The notes under the pieces are model-generated. The model was given only the letters and a program-made list of their open reading frames with translations. It was not told the origin of the DNA and made no database searches. From an uncultured Flavobacteriaceae bacterium (GTDB taxonomy: Bacteria > Bacteroidota > Bacteroidia > Flavobacteriales > Flavobacteriaceae): a stretch of 64,000 bases of DNA. The stretch covers positions 1-64,000 of the forward strand of contig CANLWB010000005.1 of NCBI GenBank assembly GCA_947494695.1, in the 5' to 3' direction. Shown here piece after piece: positions 41,653 through 50,425 of this stretch; positions within the stretch are counted from its first letter, which is position 1, and every line of letters starts with the position of its first letter. Position numbers and translations under genes: made by a program.

Positions 41653-44600
41653 TATTTAGGATTTCCTACATAGGTATTAAGTTCAATTTTTATATAACTA
41701 TAGTTTTGGTGAGACACAGGTTGTAAGACGGTCCCAGTGTGGTTTCTAATTCTGTTAGGAACAATCTTATCTGAAATTGGGCCATTAGGCAAACCATTAA
41801 CAAAACAGTTGGTCATGTCATCACTAACACAGGAAATCTGGTCATTTTCAAGAAGCTTATACTCAAAGTATAGTTTTCTTTGTTGTCTAATACCTTCAGG
41901 AATATATTTATGATCCACCCAAATTTTTTCCTGATCTGCGTTGTAATAAGATATAATAAGCTGTGGTATGGTTACCTCCTGTAGTCCTGAATTAAATAGG
42001 ATCCCACTTAATAGGCCTGTTGAGTCTATTTTTATTTCGTTTACTGTAGTGCTCTTATACAGGTCTGTCTTCGCTGTATTACCCGCAATTTGCAGATTGA
42101 ACTTTGTGGGCTGCTCTTCAAATTCAATAGGTGTAAACTCATCTGGATTAAATGTTTTAGGAATGGAATCTTCTGTTTTAGACCAGGCAATACCCTCAAA
42201 ATTAATTCTAAAGGCCGTCACTTCCTTTGGCATTATTTTATGCTTTACCTGATGCTTAGCATTGTAGGTTGCTAACTGTTTGTTATCATCGTTGTATAGG
42301 GTGCCTTTAAGGACCACATCGGCCGGAACATTGTCTATATTTTGTACGTCTCCAATAATGGAATAGCTTTTACCATTTTTTACCAGTTTGGCCGAAAGTA
42401 TTTCCAATACCGGTTGCTTTAAAATATCTTCATGATGGGTCTGTTCTGTGGTGATACGTCGTCGCCCCTGATTAAAATACTCTGTAAGATTACCAGAATA
42501 TAATTGATCTGGTGGTAGGTCTTGAGTAACATCGTCAGGCAATAAATACCATTTCCCTTGTTTTTTAACGAGCGATTTATAGGTAAATGTCTCCATGCGT
42601 TCTAGTGGAGTAATCCATTCCATTTCCACTTTCATATTGGCCAAACTATCTGTTTCGGTTATCATCGTGGTTTTTATACCGTCCATTTTTGCATACGAAC
42701 TTAGCAGGCCGTCCGTTACCGAAACCTGAAGCATGTACTGCGCAATACTAATCCCACAATCTGGATCGAGTAAATTATGAGCATCTTCAAAGCGCTTGAA
42801 ATCGAGCGCATCATAGTAGGCTAAAACGGCATTTTCTGGTGAATGGTGTGATTCATTTTTTATATAAAACAGGTAGATCCCATAAAAAATACAGATGGCC
42901 AGGAAAACGCCCCAAATATGAGTGAACTTTAAAAGCCATTTGGGAAATTTAGTATAGTTATTTGTGAATTTCATATAAGCAGGCACCTCTTTCTTCCGTG
43001 TTTTTAGTAGCCTTAGCCATAGCATTTGTACGTTGAGTATGAAAGCAAATAGGACAGTAGCAAGTGGCATCATACCCCAAAGTACTTTCAACCAAAGGGA
43101 GACATCTTCTTTGGGTAAAATAGAAGGAGCAGGAGGGACATTTAGTTTTTCCCAAACCATAATACCATTTTCCAACTGCTGTAGGCGTTGCCATCCGCAG
43201 AAATATAAAATAGGATCGTAAAATTTATCATTGGAAAATATATATTTTAGATGATACTTTTCTGGGGTGGTTAAAAACTGTTGTAAAGAACCAATCCCCT
43301 CCAGGCCTCTAAACTTTGAGTTTTCCAAACGTTCAATGGGGCGTGTGGTTAATTCGGGTAATCGTCGGGCAGAGTGATAGTTCCCATCTACAGACATGGC
43401 CTTGGTTTGTGCCGATAGCCAGGCCATTTGATCACCAAAACCCAAGGTCATATACCTCCAGTGATCATGCTGATCTTGATACAGAAAGTTAACAATAGGA
43501 AGCATTTTTATCTTTTGGGGTTGGGAGGGCCTAAAATATCCCAGGCTCATGGTAAAAATGGTCATAAATAAATATAAAGCAGCCAGAACACCACCAATAA
43601 TTCTATGATAAACAGACCCAAGCCAGTTTTGAATTAAATCTTTTAGATCACCCTCTACAAACCGATATGCAAATTCTCCAAAGAGGGGCAAGGACATGAT
43701 AGAAGCCCAAAGCGTAAATCTGTCCAGTGTTAAGATATTAAAAGCCGTTTCCCCTAGAACTTTTAATGGAATAGGAGTAGTGCCTCCTGTACCTAGAACA
43801 GTGGAGACCGTTAAGGATAGTCCAAAGAACCAGTACCGTTTACTATAAAACCTGTAAAAAATATAAGGTAAAAGAATGAGCATAATGCCCCACGGAATTA
43901 AGAAGAATACTAATCCAGAAGACGTCACTTCCAGAAAATTATCTCTGGAACCATGTGGGATTGGAACCTGTGTAATAGGGTTTTTCTTCGAGTTAATCCA
44001 ATAGGGGAGAATACAGCCTACAATAATGACTAAAGAAGAAAATCCGAAAACAACAATACGTCTAAAAAGCTTGAAGAAGGTTCTTATAAAGATTTTAATA
44101 GTCACGTCCTTAACCGATGCCACTTCATCGGTTGCGGCGTCCATGATGGCCATACCAATTAAAGGAAATATAAAAAAAATCATCCCAAAGATAGGGGTAA
44201 CATGGTGCGAGGTAACGGTTACAGAAATTAGAGATATGCATGTAAAGTAATACCTAATCTTACCCGTTTTTAACCATAAATAAATTTCTGGGAGCGCGTG
44301 CATAAGCACAGAAACCCCAACAATACTGGGTAATTGACCAAATAAATGTAAGGTTTCCACAAAAGAAGACGATAAAACTGCTAAAATAGAAGCATATCCC
44401 GCAACTTTTCTATTTGAGGTCATTAACAGTGAAAACCTGTAGACCCCGGTAACAAATAACAGAATCGCAATGAAAGCCACAGTAAAGAGTCCAAATTTTA
44501 CACCAGCAATAAGAGATAGTGCTCCAATGGCTTGATGAACCAAAGGTGGGTAACTCATAACTGTAAACCCGGTATACCATTTATAATTCCAGGGCTCGAG

Positions 44601-44744
44601 CCAGCTTGAAGCATAGTGATCTGCAAAGAATAAATGTATTAAGGCATCGTATGTGGTTTCTATTGTAAAAAAAACTGAGGTTCCATGAAATGCCAGCCCT
44701 AAAAGAATGGCAGTAATTAAATATTTGTTTGACTTTTCATGCAT
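41652..44744 (-). CDS. Large multi-spanning membrane protein, GT-C/PTPS-related type, with periplasmic C-terminal domains
   Basis: A 1030-aa inner-membrane protein. The first about 560 residues carry a dozen or more transmembrane helices with loops, starting LITAILLGLAFHGTSVFFTI; the pattern (FFADHYASSWLEPWNYKWYTG, YPPLVHQAIGALS) resembles membrane proteins of the 6-pyruvoyl-tetrahydropterin-synthase-related/GT-C group, which use polyprenyl-linked sugars. Two more helices lie near 560-580 and 615-635. An NTF2-like domain follows at about 645-755 (AVLAYYDALDFKRFEDAHNLL ... GKWYLLPDDV), then beta-rich Ig-like segments to the end. Sugar transfer or polymerisation is inference; no assured catalytic residues. 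First gene of the coupled three-gene operon. Confidence 0.7.
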   Translation of the reverse strand: MHEKSNKYLITAILLGLAFHGTSVFFTIETTYDALIHLFFADHYASSWLEPWNYKWYTGFTVMSYPPLVHQAIGALSLIAGVKFGLFTVAFIAILLFVTGVYRFSLLMTSNRKVAGYASILAVLSSSFVETLHLFGQLPSIVGVSVLMHALPEIYLWLKTGKIRYYFTCISLISVTVTSHHVTPIFGMIFFIFPLIGMAIMDAATDEVASVKDVTIKIFIRTFFKLFRRIVVFGFSSLVIIVGCILPYWINSKKNPITQVPIPHGSRDNFLEVTSSGLVFFLIPWGIMLILLPYIFYRFYSKRYWFFGLSLTVSTVLGTGGTTPIPLKVLGETAFNILTLDRFTLWASIMSLPLFGEFAYRFVEGDLKDLIQNWLGSVYHRIIGGVLAALYLFMTIFTMSLGYFRPSQPQKIKMLPIVNFLYQDQHDHWRYMTLGFGDQMAWLSAQTKAMSVDGNYHSARRLPELTTRPIERLENSKFRGLEGIGSLQQFLTTPEKYHLKYIFSNDKFYDPILYFCGWQRLQQLENGIMVWEKLNVPPAPSILPKEDVSLWLKVLWGMMPLATVLFAFILNVQMLWLRLLKTRKKEVPAYMKFTNNYTKFPKWLLKFTHIWGVFLAICIFYGIYLFYIKNESHHSPENAVLAYYDALDFKRFEDAHNLLDPDCGISIAQYMLQVSVTDGLLSSYAKMDGIKTTMITETDSLANMKVEMEWITPLERMETFTYKSLVKKQGKWYLLPDDVTQDLPPDQLYSGNLTEYFNQGRRRITTEQTHHEDILKQPVLEILSAKLVKNGKSYSIIGDVQNIDNVPADVVLKGTLYNDDNKQLATYNAKHQVKHKIMPKEVTAFRINFEGIAWSKTEDSIPKTFNPDEFTPIEFEEQPTKFNLQIAGNTAKTDLYKSTTVNEIKIDSTGLLSGILFNSGLQEVTIPQLIISYYNADQEKIWVDHKYIPEGIRQQRKLYFEYKLLENDQISCVSDDMTNCFVNGLPNGPISDKIVPNRIRNHTGTVLQPVSHQNYSYIKIELNTYVGNPK

Positions 44745-44821
44745 TTAACGTAAGCTAATTTCTATGTTTTAAAGATAGAATAAAGTTTGAAATAGCCTAA
44801 TGGATTTATCTAAAGAAATAC

Positions 44822-44891
44822 TCCATTCGTCTAAGCTTATGCGCTATTCAACGAATTTTACTACAAATAATAATGTTTAAAACTATATTTA
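44822..44891 (+). promoter_or_regulatory. LytTR-like site 5 and -7-like box between the 1030-aa gene and the GT2 gene
   Basis: TCCATTCGTCTAAGC (44822-44836) is followed 21 bp later by GCTATTCAACGAATT (44843-44857), with TTCGTCTA and TTCAACGA in register. TATATTTA at 44884-44891 starts exactly 41 bp after the second half-site start. A separate -7-like box TATCTTTA on the minus strand (44777-44770) could serve the divergent 1030-aa operon. Confidence 0.58.
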
Positions 44892-44918
44892 AGTAGTAAC
44901 ATACCTAAGCATTTATAC

Positions 44919-45587
44919 ATGAAAACAGGAATTATTATACCATGCTATAATGAAGCCACGAACATAGATATTAGAGTATTTGTCAAGTTTATTCAAACCA
45001 ACAAAGCGTACCATTTATGTTTTGTGAATAATGGAAGTAGGGACTATACGGAATCTGTTTTGAAAGCTATAAAAGTACAAGCTCCAACAAGAGTTAGTAT
45101 TGTTGATGTTGAAAACCATGCAGGTAAAGCATCGGCCGTTAGGTCGGGAGCACGGTATCTCTTTAATAGGCAGAATGTTGACTTTATAGGGGTTATAGAT
45201 GCTAATTTATCTACCAATTTTGAAGCATTTAAAGCTTTAACTCAAACCATTTATAAAAATGAAAACCTATCACTGGTATGCGGATCTGTGGAGAAAGACA
45301 AGAGAAACATTAGACCAAAATCTGTTGGAGTAATTTTTTCTAAAATTATAAAAAAAACCGTTTGTATATTTCATCGTTTACCTGTAAAGGATACACAAAG
45401 CGGGGCAAAGATTTTTAGAAGGAATATTATACCAGTAGTTTACAATAAGATGTTTTTAACAGAGCGGTTATTTGATGTCGAAATTTTATTGAGATTGAAA
45501 AAACATTTTGGATCTAAAGATGTCATAAATAGAATTCACGAAGAACAATTTAAAAAAGAAGGAGTTATGTCAATACCTCTAAATTAA
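44919..45587 (+). CDS. Family 2 glycosyltransferase-like protein with degenerate catalytic motifs
   Basis: A 222-aa GT2 domain closely related to the catalytic half of the receiver-GT2 fusion at 34983 (IIIPCYNEAT, YHLCFVNNGSRD, HAGKASAVRSGARY, KDTQSGAKIF). Two key acidic positions are changed: the nucleotide-binding Asp of VNDGS is Asn38 (VNNGS), and the metal-binding D-x-D is D-A-N (Asp94, Asn96 in VIDANLSTN). It may therefore be inactive or an accessory subunit, perhaps pairing with the fusion protein. No membrane segment. Expressed from LytTR-like site 5. Confidence 0.8.
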   Translation: MKTGIIIPCYNEATNIDIRVFVKFIQTNKAYHLCFVNNGSRDYTESVLKAIKVQAPTRVSIVDVENHAGKASAVRSGARYLFNRQNVDFIGVIDANLSTNFEAFKALTQTIYKNENLSLVCGSVEKDKRNIRPKSVGVIFSKIIKKTVCIFHRLPVKDTQSGAKIFRRNIIPVVYNKMFLTERLFDVEILLRLKKHFGSKDVINRIHEEQFKKEGVMSIPLN

Positions 45588-45793
45588 ACTTAAGAGTAGC
45601 GGTACGAATGCCATTAAAGCTATGAATTGCATGGTTTTCATATACCGTTGAAGCGTATATATTAGGAACCAGTAATAATAGCGGCCTAATCATGTTTGTT
45701 GATTGTTTTTTATTAGTTATGAAGAGGAGCTGTGTTAGTGTATTATTTCTATTTTCAATTTAAAAGACTATTACGTCTGGACACAGCTTCTTT

Positions 45794-46807
45794 TTACCCT
45801 CCAATAGTAATCATACTTCTGTTTTTTGTGTGCAATTTGGGTTCCTGCAGTTTTTCTATGGTATTCATACCACCGCGTACCTTAAGTTTAGCTTGTACCG
45901 CTTTTTGAATTATAGGTTCAATAGGTTGTCCAGAACGGAGTGTTTTCAAAAGATCAGATTCTGTAGAAGAAAACAAGCAATTTTTTAACTGGCCATTGGC
46001 AGTTAGTCTAAGTCGGTTGCAAGTATCGCAAAACGGATTCGTAACCGAGCTAATAATCGCGAACGATCCTTTATAGCCTTTAATTTTGTAATTTTTTGAA
46101 GTATCGTTAGGAGCATCTTGCAAACGTTCTATTTGAGATTCCGGGAATGCCTGGTTTACCTGCTCCATGACATCCTGATAGGACACCATTTTACTCATAT
46201 CCCATTTGTTACCGTCAAAAGGCATAAATTCTATAAAACGCATGGCAATGGGTAAATCTTTGGTGGCCTTGATAAAGTCAATAATCTCATTGTCGTTAAA
46301 GCCCTTCATTAATACAGCATTTATTTTTACCTGGAAACCTTCCTTAACCAGGAGCAGAATATTATTGTAGACTTTGTCGAATTGATCCCGTCGTGTGATA
46401 TGCTTAAATTTTTCACGATCCAGAGAGTCTAAACTCACATTAATACTTTTTATCCTGTTGATTTTTAAGACATCAATAAATTTATCGATGATAATGGCGT
46501 TTGATGTCATGGATAATTCAACGGGTAATGTTGCAAGTTTTTCCAGAATAACCGGAATATCCTTTCTAACCAAAGGTTCACCCCCGGTTAGTCTTATTTT
46601 GGTCACCCCATGATCTACAAAAGTTTTAGCGATATCATAAATTTCCTCGTAACTCATCAGGTGACTTTTAGGAGACAGCGGGACACCATCTGCCGGCATG
46701 CAATAAGAGCAGCGTAAATTACAACGTTCGGTTAAGGAGATACGTAAATACGTATGGTCTCTACCATGTGAATCCTGTAAAATATTATTATTTTTCATTC
46801 TATCCAT
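45794..46807 (-). CDS. moaA: GTP 3',8-cyclase (molybdenum cofactor biosynthesis protein A)
   Basis: A 337-aa radical-SAM enzyme that with MoaC converts GTP to cyclic pyranopterin monophosphate. N-terminal [4Fe-4S]/SAM motif CNLRCSYC near 29-36; C-terminal second cluster in NPFCDTCNRLRL near 260 with the third Cys in LKNC. The C-terminal end is Gly-Gly, needed for activity in MoaA. TGGEPLVRKDIP near 77 completes the radical-SAM core. ATG at 46798 is an alternative start. Last gene of the minus-strand Moco run. Confidence 0.95.
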   Translation of the reverse strand: MDRMKNNNILQDSHGRDHTYLRISLTERCNLRCSYCMPADGVPLSPKSHLMSYEEIYDIAKTFVDHGVTKIRLTGGEPLVRKDIPVILEKLATLPVELSMTSNAIIIDKFIDVLKINRIKSINVSLDSLDREKFKHITRRDQFDKVYNNILLLVKEGFQVKINAVLMKGFNDNEIIDFIKATKDLPIAMRFIEFMPFDGNKWDMSKMVSYQDVMEQVNQAFPESQIERLQDAPNDTSKNYKIKGYKGSFAIISSVTNPFCDTCNRLRLTANGQLKNCLFSSTESDLLKTLRSGQPIEPIIQKAVQAKLKVRGGMNTIEKLQEPKLHTKNRSMITIGG

Positions 46808-46845
46808 TGTTAATCCTAATTTTACTTACTCTTTTTTGGAGAGGT

Positions 46846-47757
46846 TTAATCATGTCTTGCTCCTATAAGAATCCTAAAAATATGCAGTACCGATGGAAAT
46901 ATAGCATCCATAGATTCTTTCGCACCATTGGTTGACCCCGGCAAGGCTAGAACCAAAGTATTGCCTATAGTTCCTGCTAGACTTCTTGATAACATAGAGT
47001 AAGGCGTTCTGTCCTGTCCATAGTTACGAATAGCTTCCTCAATACCTGGAATTCTCCTGTCTAAAAGCGGTAAAAGGGCCTCTGGAGTTACATCTCTTAC
47101 AGATAACCCGGTACCTCCGGTATAAATTATAAGATCGACACCTTGTTTCTGATAGCTTTTGGCTTTTTCCTGAATAATGGCTTTTTCATCCGGAATAATA
47201 ATGTAATCCTCAATGTTTACATCACTTTCCTCCAATTTTGTTATAATAGCTTTTCCAGCCTTGTCTTCTTTGTGACCTGCCGAAATCGTATCTGAACATA
47301 CAATCACAGCCGCTTTTAAGTCTTTTCTAAAACGATCTCTAAAATCAGATTTTCCACCTTTTTTATTCAAGAGTTTTATAGCATGAATTTCAATACCCTT
47401 ATCAATAGGTTTTAGCATGTCGTACATATTTAGTGCGACAACGCTAGCACCATGCATGGCTTCAACTTCTACACCTGTTTTATAGATGGTTTTTACTGTA
47501 AACAAAACTGTAATTTCCAGTCCGTTTATGTCGTACTCAACCCCCGTAAACTCAATAGGTAAGGGGTGACAGTCTGGAAGGATGTCTGGGGTGCGCTTTA
47601 CACCCAATAATCCTGCTGCTTTACTCATGGCAAAGACATGACCTTTTGGAACAGTATCATTTTGAATGGCTACGATTGTTTCAGGTTTACTAACTTTTAC
47701 AACTGCCTGTGCTATCGCGGTTCTTAAGGTGGTGTTTTTATGTGTGATATCAACCAT
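46846..47757 (-). CDS. moaCB: Bifunctional MoaC-MogA/MoaB molybdenum cofactor protein
   Basis: A 303-aa fusion. Residues 1-150 are MoaC, cyclic pyranopterin monophosphate synthase (LPDCHPLPI near 60, [20 protein letters not shown] near 95). Residues about 150-303 are a MogA/MoaB-type molybdopterin adenylyltransferase ([26 protein letters not shown] near 215, [11 protein letters not shown] near 273). Both steps belong to Moco synthesis: the ring rearrangement with MoaA, and adenylation before molybdate insertion by MoeA. The fusion is a known form. 38 bp separate it from moaA. Confidence 0.93.
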   Translation of the reverse strand: MVDITHKNTTLRTAIAQAVVKVSKPETIVAIQNDTVPKGHVFAMSKAAGLLGVKRTPDILPDCHPLPIEFTGVEYDINGLEITVLFTVKTIYKTGVEVEAMHGASVVALNMYDMLKPIDKGIEIHAIKLLNKKGGKSDFRDRFRKDLKAAVIVCSDTISAGHKEDKAGKAIITKLEESDVNIEDYIIIPDEKAIIQEKAKSYQKQGVDLIIYTGGTGLSVRDVTPEALLPLLDRRIPGIEEAIRNYGQDRTPYSMLSRSLAGTIGNTLVLALPGSTNGAKESMDAIFPSVLHIFRILIGARHD

Positions 47758-47773
47758 AATGGTTTACGTGTTT

Positions 47774-48505
47774 TTATGAGATGTTTTGTTCTATAACTTC
47801 TTTTGTTTGCGTATCAAAAATGAGCAGTCCTTCATTTTTATCATCAAGCTGCCCTATTAATATGCCCTTTTCATTCCAAATTGATGTTTGACCCGCACTC
47901 ATGAAATTATCACAATGACCAATGCTATTGGACATTAAAACAGGCATTGAATATGTCATTGCAGTTTCGGGAAAATAACTCATGGCCTTGTTTATACCAT
48001 TTTGAGATTTAGCTACACTGGCTATATATATATCAGCTCCTAATTTGTTGGCTTTTTCAGCGTGTTCTGGCTGTAGAGATTCATAACAAATGGCAGGAGC
48101 AATTACGGTGTCTTTAACTGTAATCAGTGTTTGTTTATGGCCCGGAATGAAGTACGGTATTTCGTCTGAATGTAACATTTGCTTGGCATATACCTGTTTT
48201 GTGGTATTCGGGTGAAAAAAAACGGAACCAATATAAATACCAGAATCAGATTTTATAGGTAACCCAACACCTATTATAATGTTATGGTGGTCACTTGTTT
48301 TTTGAAACACTTCCAATCTAGGGTCATTTTCGGTTGAAGCCAGTTGTTCTGCATATTCAGGCTCATAACTGGTTATGGACAGTTCGGGGAAAACAATGAG
48401 ATCCACTCCTAGAGAAATAGCAATATCAATGGATTTAATGTGAGCCTCAATATTGTATTCAATATTAGCTTTATCAGGTTTTATTTGTGCTACAGAAATT
48501 CTCAT
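47774..48505 (-). CDS. Carbon-nitrogen hydrolase (nitrilase superfamily)
   Basis: A 243-aa cytoplasmic hydrolase with the Glu-Lys-Cys catalytic triad of the nitrilase superfamily: Glu in VFPELSITSYEP near 40, Lys in VYAKQMLHSDE near 107, Cys in APAICYESLQPEHA near 138. Members cleave amides, nitriles or N-carbamyl compounds. The substrate cannot be told. It is embedded between moaCB (16-bp gap) and moaE, so it is cotranscribed with Moco genes; a housekeeping or repair task on a side product is conceivable but unproven. Confidence 0.85.
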   Translation of the reverse strand: MRISVAQIKPDKANIEYNIEAHIKSIDIAISLGVDLIVFPELSITSYEPEYAEQLASTENDPRLEVFQKTSDHHNIIIGVGLPIKSDSGIYIGSVFFHPNTTKQVYAKQMLHSDEIPYFIPGHKQTLITVKDTVIAPAICYESLQPEHAEKANKLGADIYIASVAKSQNGINKAMSYFPETAMTYSMPVLMSNSIGHCDNFMSAGQTSIWNEKGILIGQLDDKNEGLLIFDTQTKEVIEQNIS

Positions 48506-48536
48506 TCAATTCCTTGATTAGATGTTTTTATATACA

Positions 48537-48980
48537 TTAACTATTCACTTTCCATTGATGTGATTCGTCTTCAAAAATCTCTTTTCCAAATACGGGAACG
48601 TCGGCTTTTATGGCTTCAACTATAAATTCCAAAGCTTTGAAAACGACCTTACGCCTTGGCGAGGACACAAAAACAAACAAACAAATCTCACCTGCTTTTA
48701 CTGGTCCCAAACTATGATAAATGTGCATGCATGTAAGTTCGAACTTTTCGAATGCAGCCTCTCTAATCTCATGAAACTTGGCATTGGCCATATCTTCATA
48801 AGCTGTATATTCAATGGCTGCCACGGTTTTATTATCGATAATATCGGCACGAACTTGCCCTAAAAAAATATTGTGCGCCCCAATACTGGTTTTTGTTTGG
48901 TGTTTGTATATAGATTCCCCTATAAAATGTGAAGGAATTGCACCTTGCCTAAAAACGTTTTTTACTTTTTTATCTGCCAT
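48537..48980 (-). CDS. moaE: Molybdopterin synthase catalytic subunit
   Basis: A 147-aa large subunit of molybdopterin synthase, which with thiocarboxylated MoaD inserts the dithiolene sulfurs. Family blocks: GAHNIFLGQVRAD near 34, VAAIEYTAYEDMANAKF near 54, HSLGPVKAGEICLFVFVSSPRR near 89, and VPVFGKEIFED near 130, carrying the catalytic Lys. It overlaps moeB by 11 bp. Confidence 0.94.
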   Translation of the reverse strand: MADKKVKNVFRQGAIPSHFIGESIYKHQTKTSIGAHNIFLGQVRADIIDNKTVAAIEYTAYEDMANAKFHEIREAAFEKFELTCMHIYHSLGPVKAGEICLFVFVSSPRRKVVFKALEFIVEAIKADVPVFGKEIFEDESHQWKVNS

Positions 48981-50070
48981 TTGGTAATGCTTTATGTTGT
49001 TCTTCTAAATAAGCTTGTATTTGTGGCGCACCTTCAATCATGTTATAACAGTGTTTTACGCCAAGTTCTGTAAGTATTGAAACCGCACGTTTACTTCGAA
49101 TTCCAGACTGACAAAAGATAGCCTTCTTTTGGTTCTGATCAATTTTGTTCAATTGAGTCTCTAACTGACTTAATGGGATAGAAAGCACATGTAACCCTTC
49201 AATTTTAGGCGTTTCGTGAGCCTCGCGAACATCAATGATTTGAACTTCGGAGTCATGAATGAGGTCTACAATCGAAACGTTCTTATTCTCCAGTTCACAA
49301 ACCTCCTCAACCTCGTAGGTATGAAAATGTTCTTTCTTATGTCTGGTAGCTTCAATTTCTTTTTCTGATTTACTAATCTTTAGTGAAATCATCTGGCTGT
49401 TTAAGGCATTATAGCATAATAACGTCCCAGAGAGTACTTTACCAATCTCCAATATAATTTTTAAAACTTCATTGGCTTGCAGGTTTCCAATAATACCGGG
49501 TAATACACCTAAAACGCCTACTTCAGAGCAATTGGGAACAGCTCCTTTTTCTGGTGGGGTGGGGAACAGACAACGATAACTAGGGCCGTTGTTGTAATTG
49601 AATACGGAAACCTGACCTTCAAACTTGTAAATAGCTCCAAAAACCAACGGTTTATTTGTGATAACAGAAGCATCATTAACGAGGTATCGTGTGGCAAAAT
49701 TATCACTTCCATCTACGATGATGTCGTATTGATTAAAAAGTTCAAGGGCATTTTTATGAGTCAGTTTTTCAGGATAGACATTAATGGAAATAGAGTCGTT
49801 TAAATCTTCCAGGCGTTTTTTGGCTGCAATTGCTTTGTTCTCGCCAAGTGAAGACGTTCCAAATAATACCTGTCGTTGTAGGTTAGACATGTCAACCACA
49901 TCAAAATCTACAATCCCTAAAGTACCAACACCTGCTGCTGTTAGATATTGCAAAACTGGGCACCCCAAACCTCCGGCACCAATAACAAGTACCCTTGCTT
50001 GAGAAATTTTATCCTGACCTTCTTGTCCAATTTCAGATAATATAATATGTCTGTTATATCTGTTTGTCAT
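48970..50070 (-). CDS. moeB: MoaD/ThiS-activating adenylyltransferase with C-terminal rhodanese domain
   Basis: A protein of about 366 aa. Residues 1-250 are a ThiF/MoeB adenylating domain (RYNRHIILSEIGQEGQ, then the nucleotide loop VIGAGGLGCPVLQYL, IVDFDVVDMSNLQRQ, and DGSDNFATRYLVND); it activates the MoaD C-terminal glycine with ATP. Residues about 265-366 are a rhodanese-like domain with active-site Cys in AIFCQSGIRSKRA, which would deliver sulfur. The fusion resembles MOCS3. Unlike many MoeB proteins, the Zn-binding CxxC pairs are not evident. Start set at 50070, where homology begins; longer frames reach into the repeat at 50091. Confidence 0.9.
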   Translation of the reverse strand: MTNRYNRHIILSEIGQEGQDKISQARVLVIGAGGLGCPVLQYLTAAGVGTLGIVDFDVVDMSNLQRQVLFGTSSLGENKAIAAKKRLEDLNDSISINVYPEKLTHKNALELFNQYDIIVDGSDNFATRYLVNDASVITNKPLVFGAIYKFEGQVSVFNYNNGPSYRCLFPTPPEKGAVPNCSEVGVLGVLPGIIGNLQANEVLKIILEIGKVLSGTLLCYNALNSQMISLKISKSEKEIEATRHKKEHFHTYEVEEVCELENKNVSIVDLIHDSEVQIIDVREAHETPKIEGLHVLSIPLSQLETQLNKIDQNQKKAIFCQSGIRSKRAVSILTELGVKHCYNMIEGAPQIQAYLEEQHKALPNGR

Positions 50071-50090
50071 TATGTTTTTAATTTTGTTTG

Positions 50091-50190
50091 TCATGCCGAC
50101 GATAGGAGACATCACGTAAGGGTAAATACTTCGTATGTCTACAGGTCTTCTCCTTTACTCCGATAATATCGGTATAAATCGGTCAAAATG
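50091..50190. repeat. REP-like intergenic element between moeB and moaD
   Basis: About 100 bp opening with TGTCATGCCGACGATAGGAG and closing with GGTCAAAATGAC, whose ends are imperfect inverted repeats (GTCAT...GAC). An inner TACTCCGATAATATCGGTAT dyad (about 50155-50175) is also present. Elements starting GTCATGCCGAC are widespread in flavobacterial intergenic regions. It interrupts an otherwise tightly packed gene run. Confidence 0.5.
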
Positions 50191-50191
50191 A

Positions 50192-50425
50192 CTAGCCCCC
50201 TGCAAAAGGAGGAAGTAAGGCAATTTCTTTGCCAGAAACCTGTGTTTCTAGCGACACCAATTCTTGATTTTGAGCCACTTTAAAATCTTTACGTTCTAAT
50301 GATGCATACTTTTTATAAAGCTGCTCCATAAGCTCTGAAACTAAAGTGCCCGAGAACTCCAAAGATTCCTCTTCTTTTTGTGTGGCCTCGACTATTTGAC
50401 CAAAATATTTAATTGTTATGAGCAT
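50192..50425 (-). CDS. moaD: Molybdopterin synthase sulfur carrier subunit
   Basis: A 77-aa ubiquitin-fold protein ending in PPFAGG; the terminal Gly-Gly is adenylated by MoeB and thiocarboxylated to donate sulfur to MoaE. The length and beta-grasp pattern (MLITIKYFGQIVEA, VSLETQVSGKEIALLPPF) match MoaD. Overlaps mobA by 17 bp. Confidence 0.93.
   Translation of the reverse strand: MLITIKYFGQIVEATQKEEESLEFSGTLVSELMEQLYKKYASLERKDFKVAQNQELVSLETQVSGKEIALLPPFAGG

Noticed and set aside
43033-43221. Plus-strand frames within the 1030-aa membrane protein gene
   Set aside because: They overlap a gene with clear membrane topology and coupling to neighbours; no promoter or homology supports them.
45723-45796. 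Terminator between the GT2 and moaA genes (AGCTGTGT ... ACACAGCT)
   Set aside because: The loop exceeds 40 nt and the T tract lies inside the moaA stop region, so folding as a terminator is doubtful.
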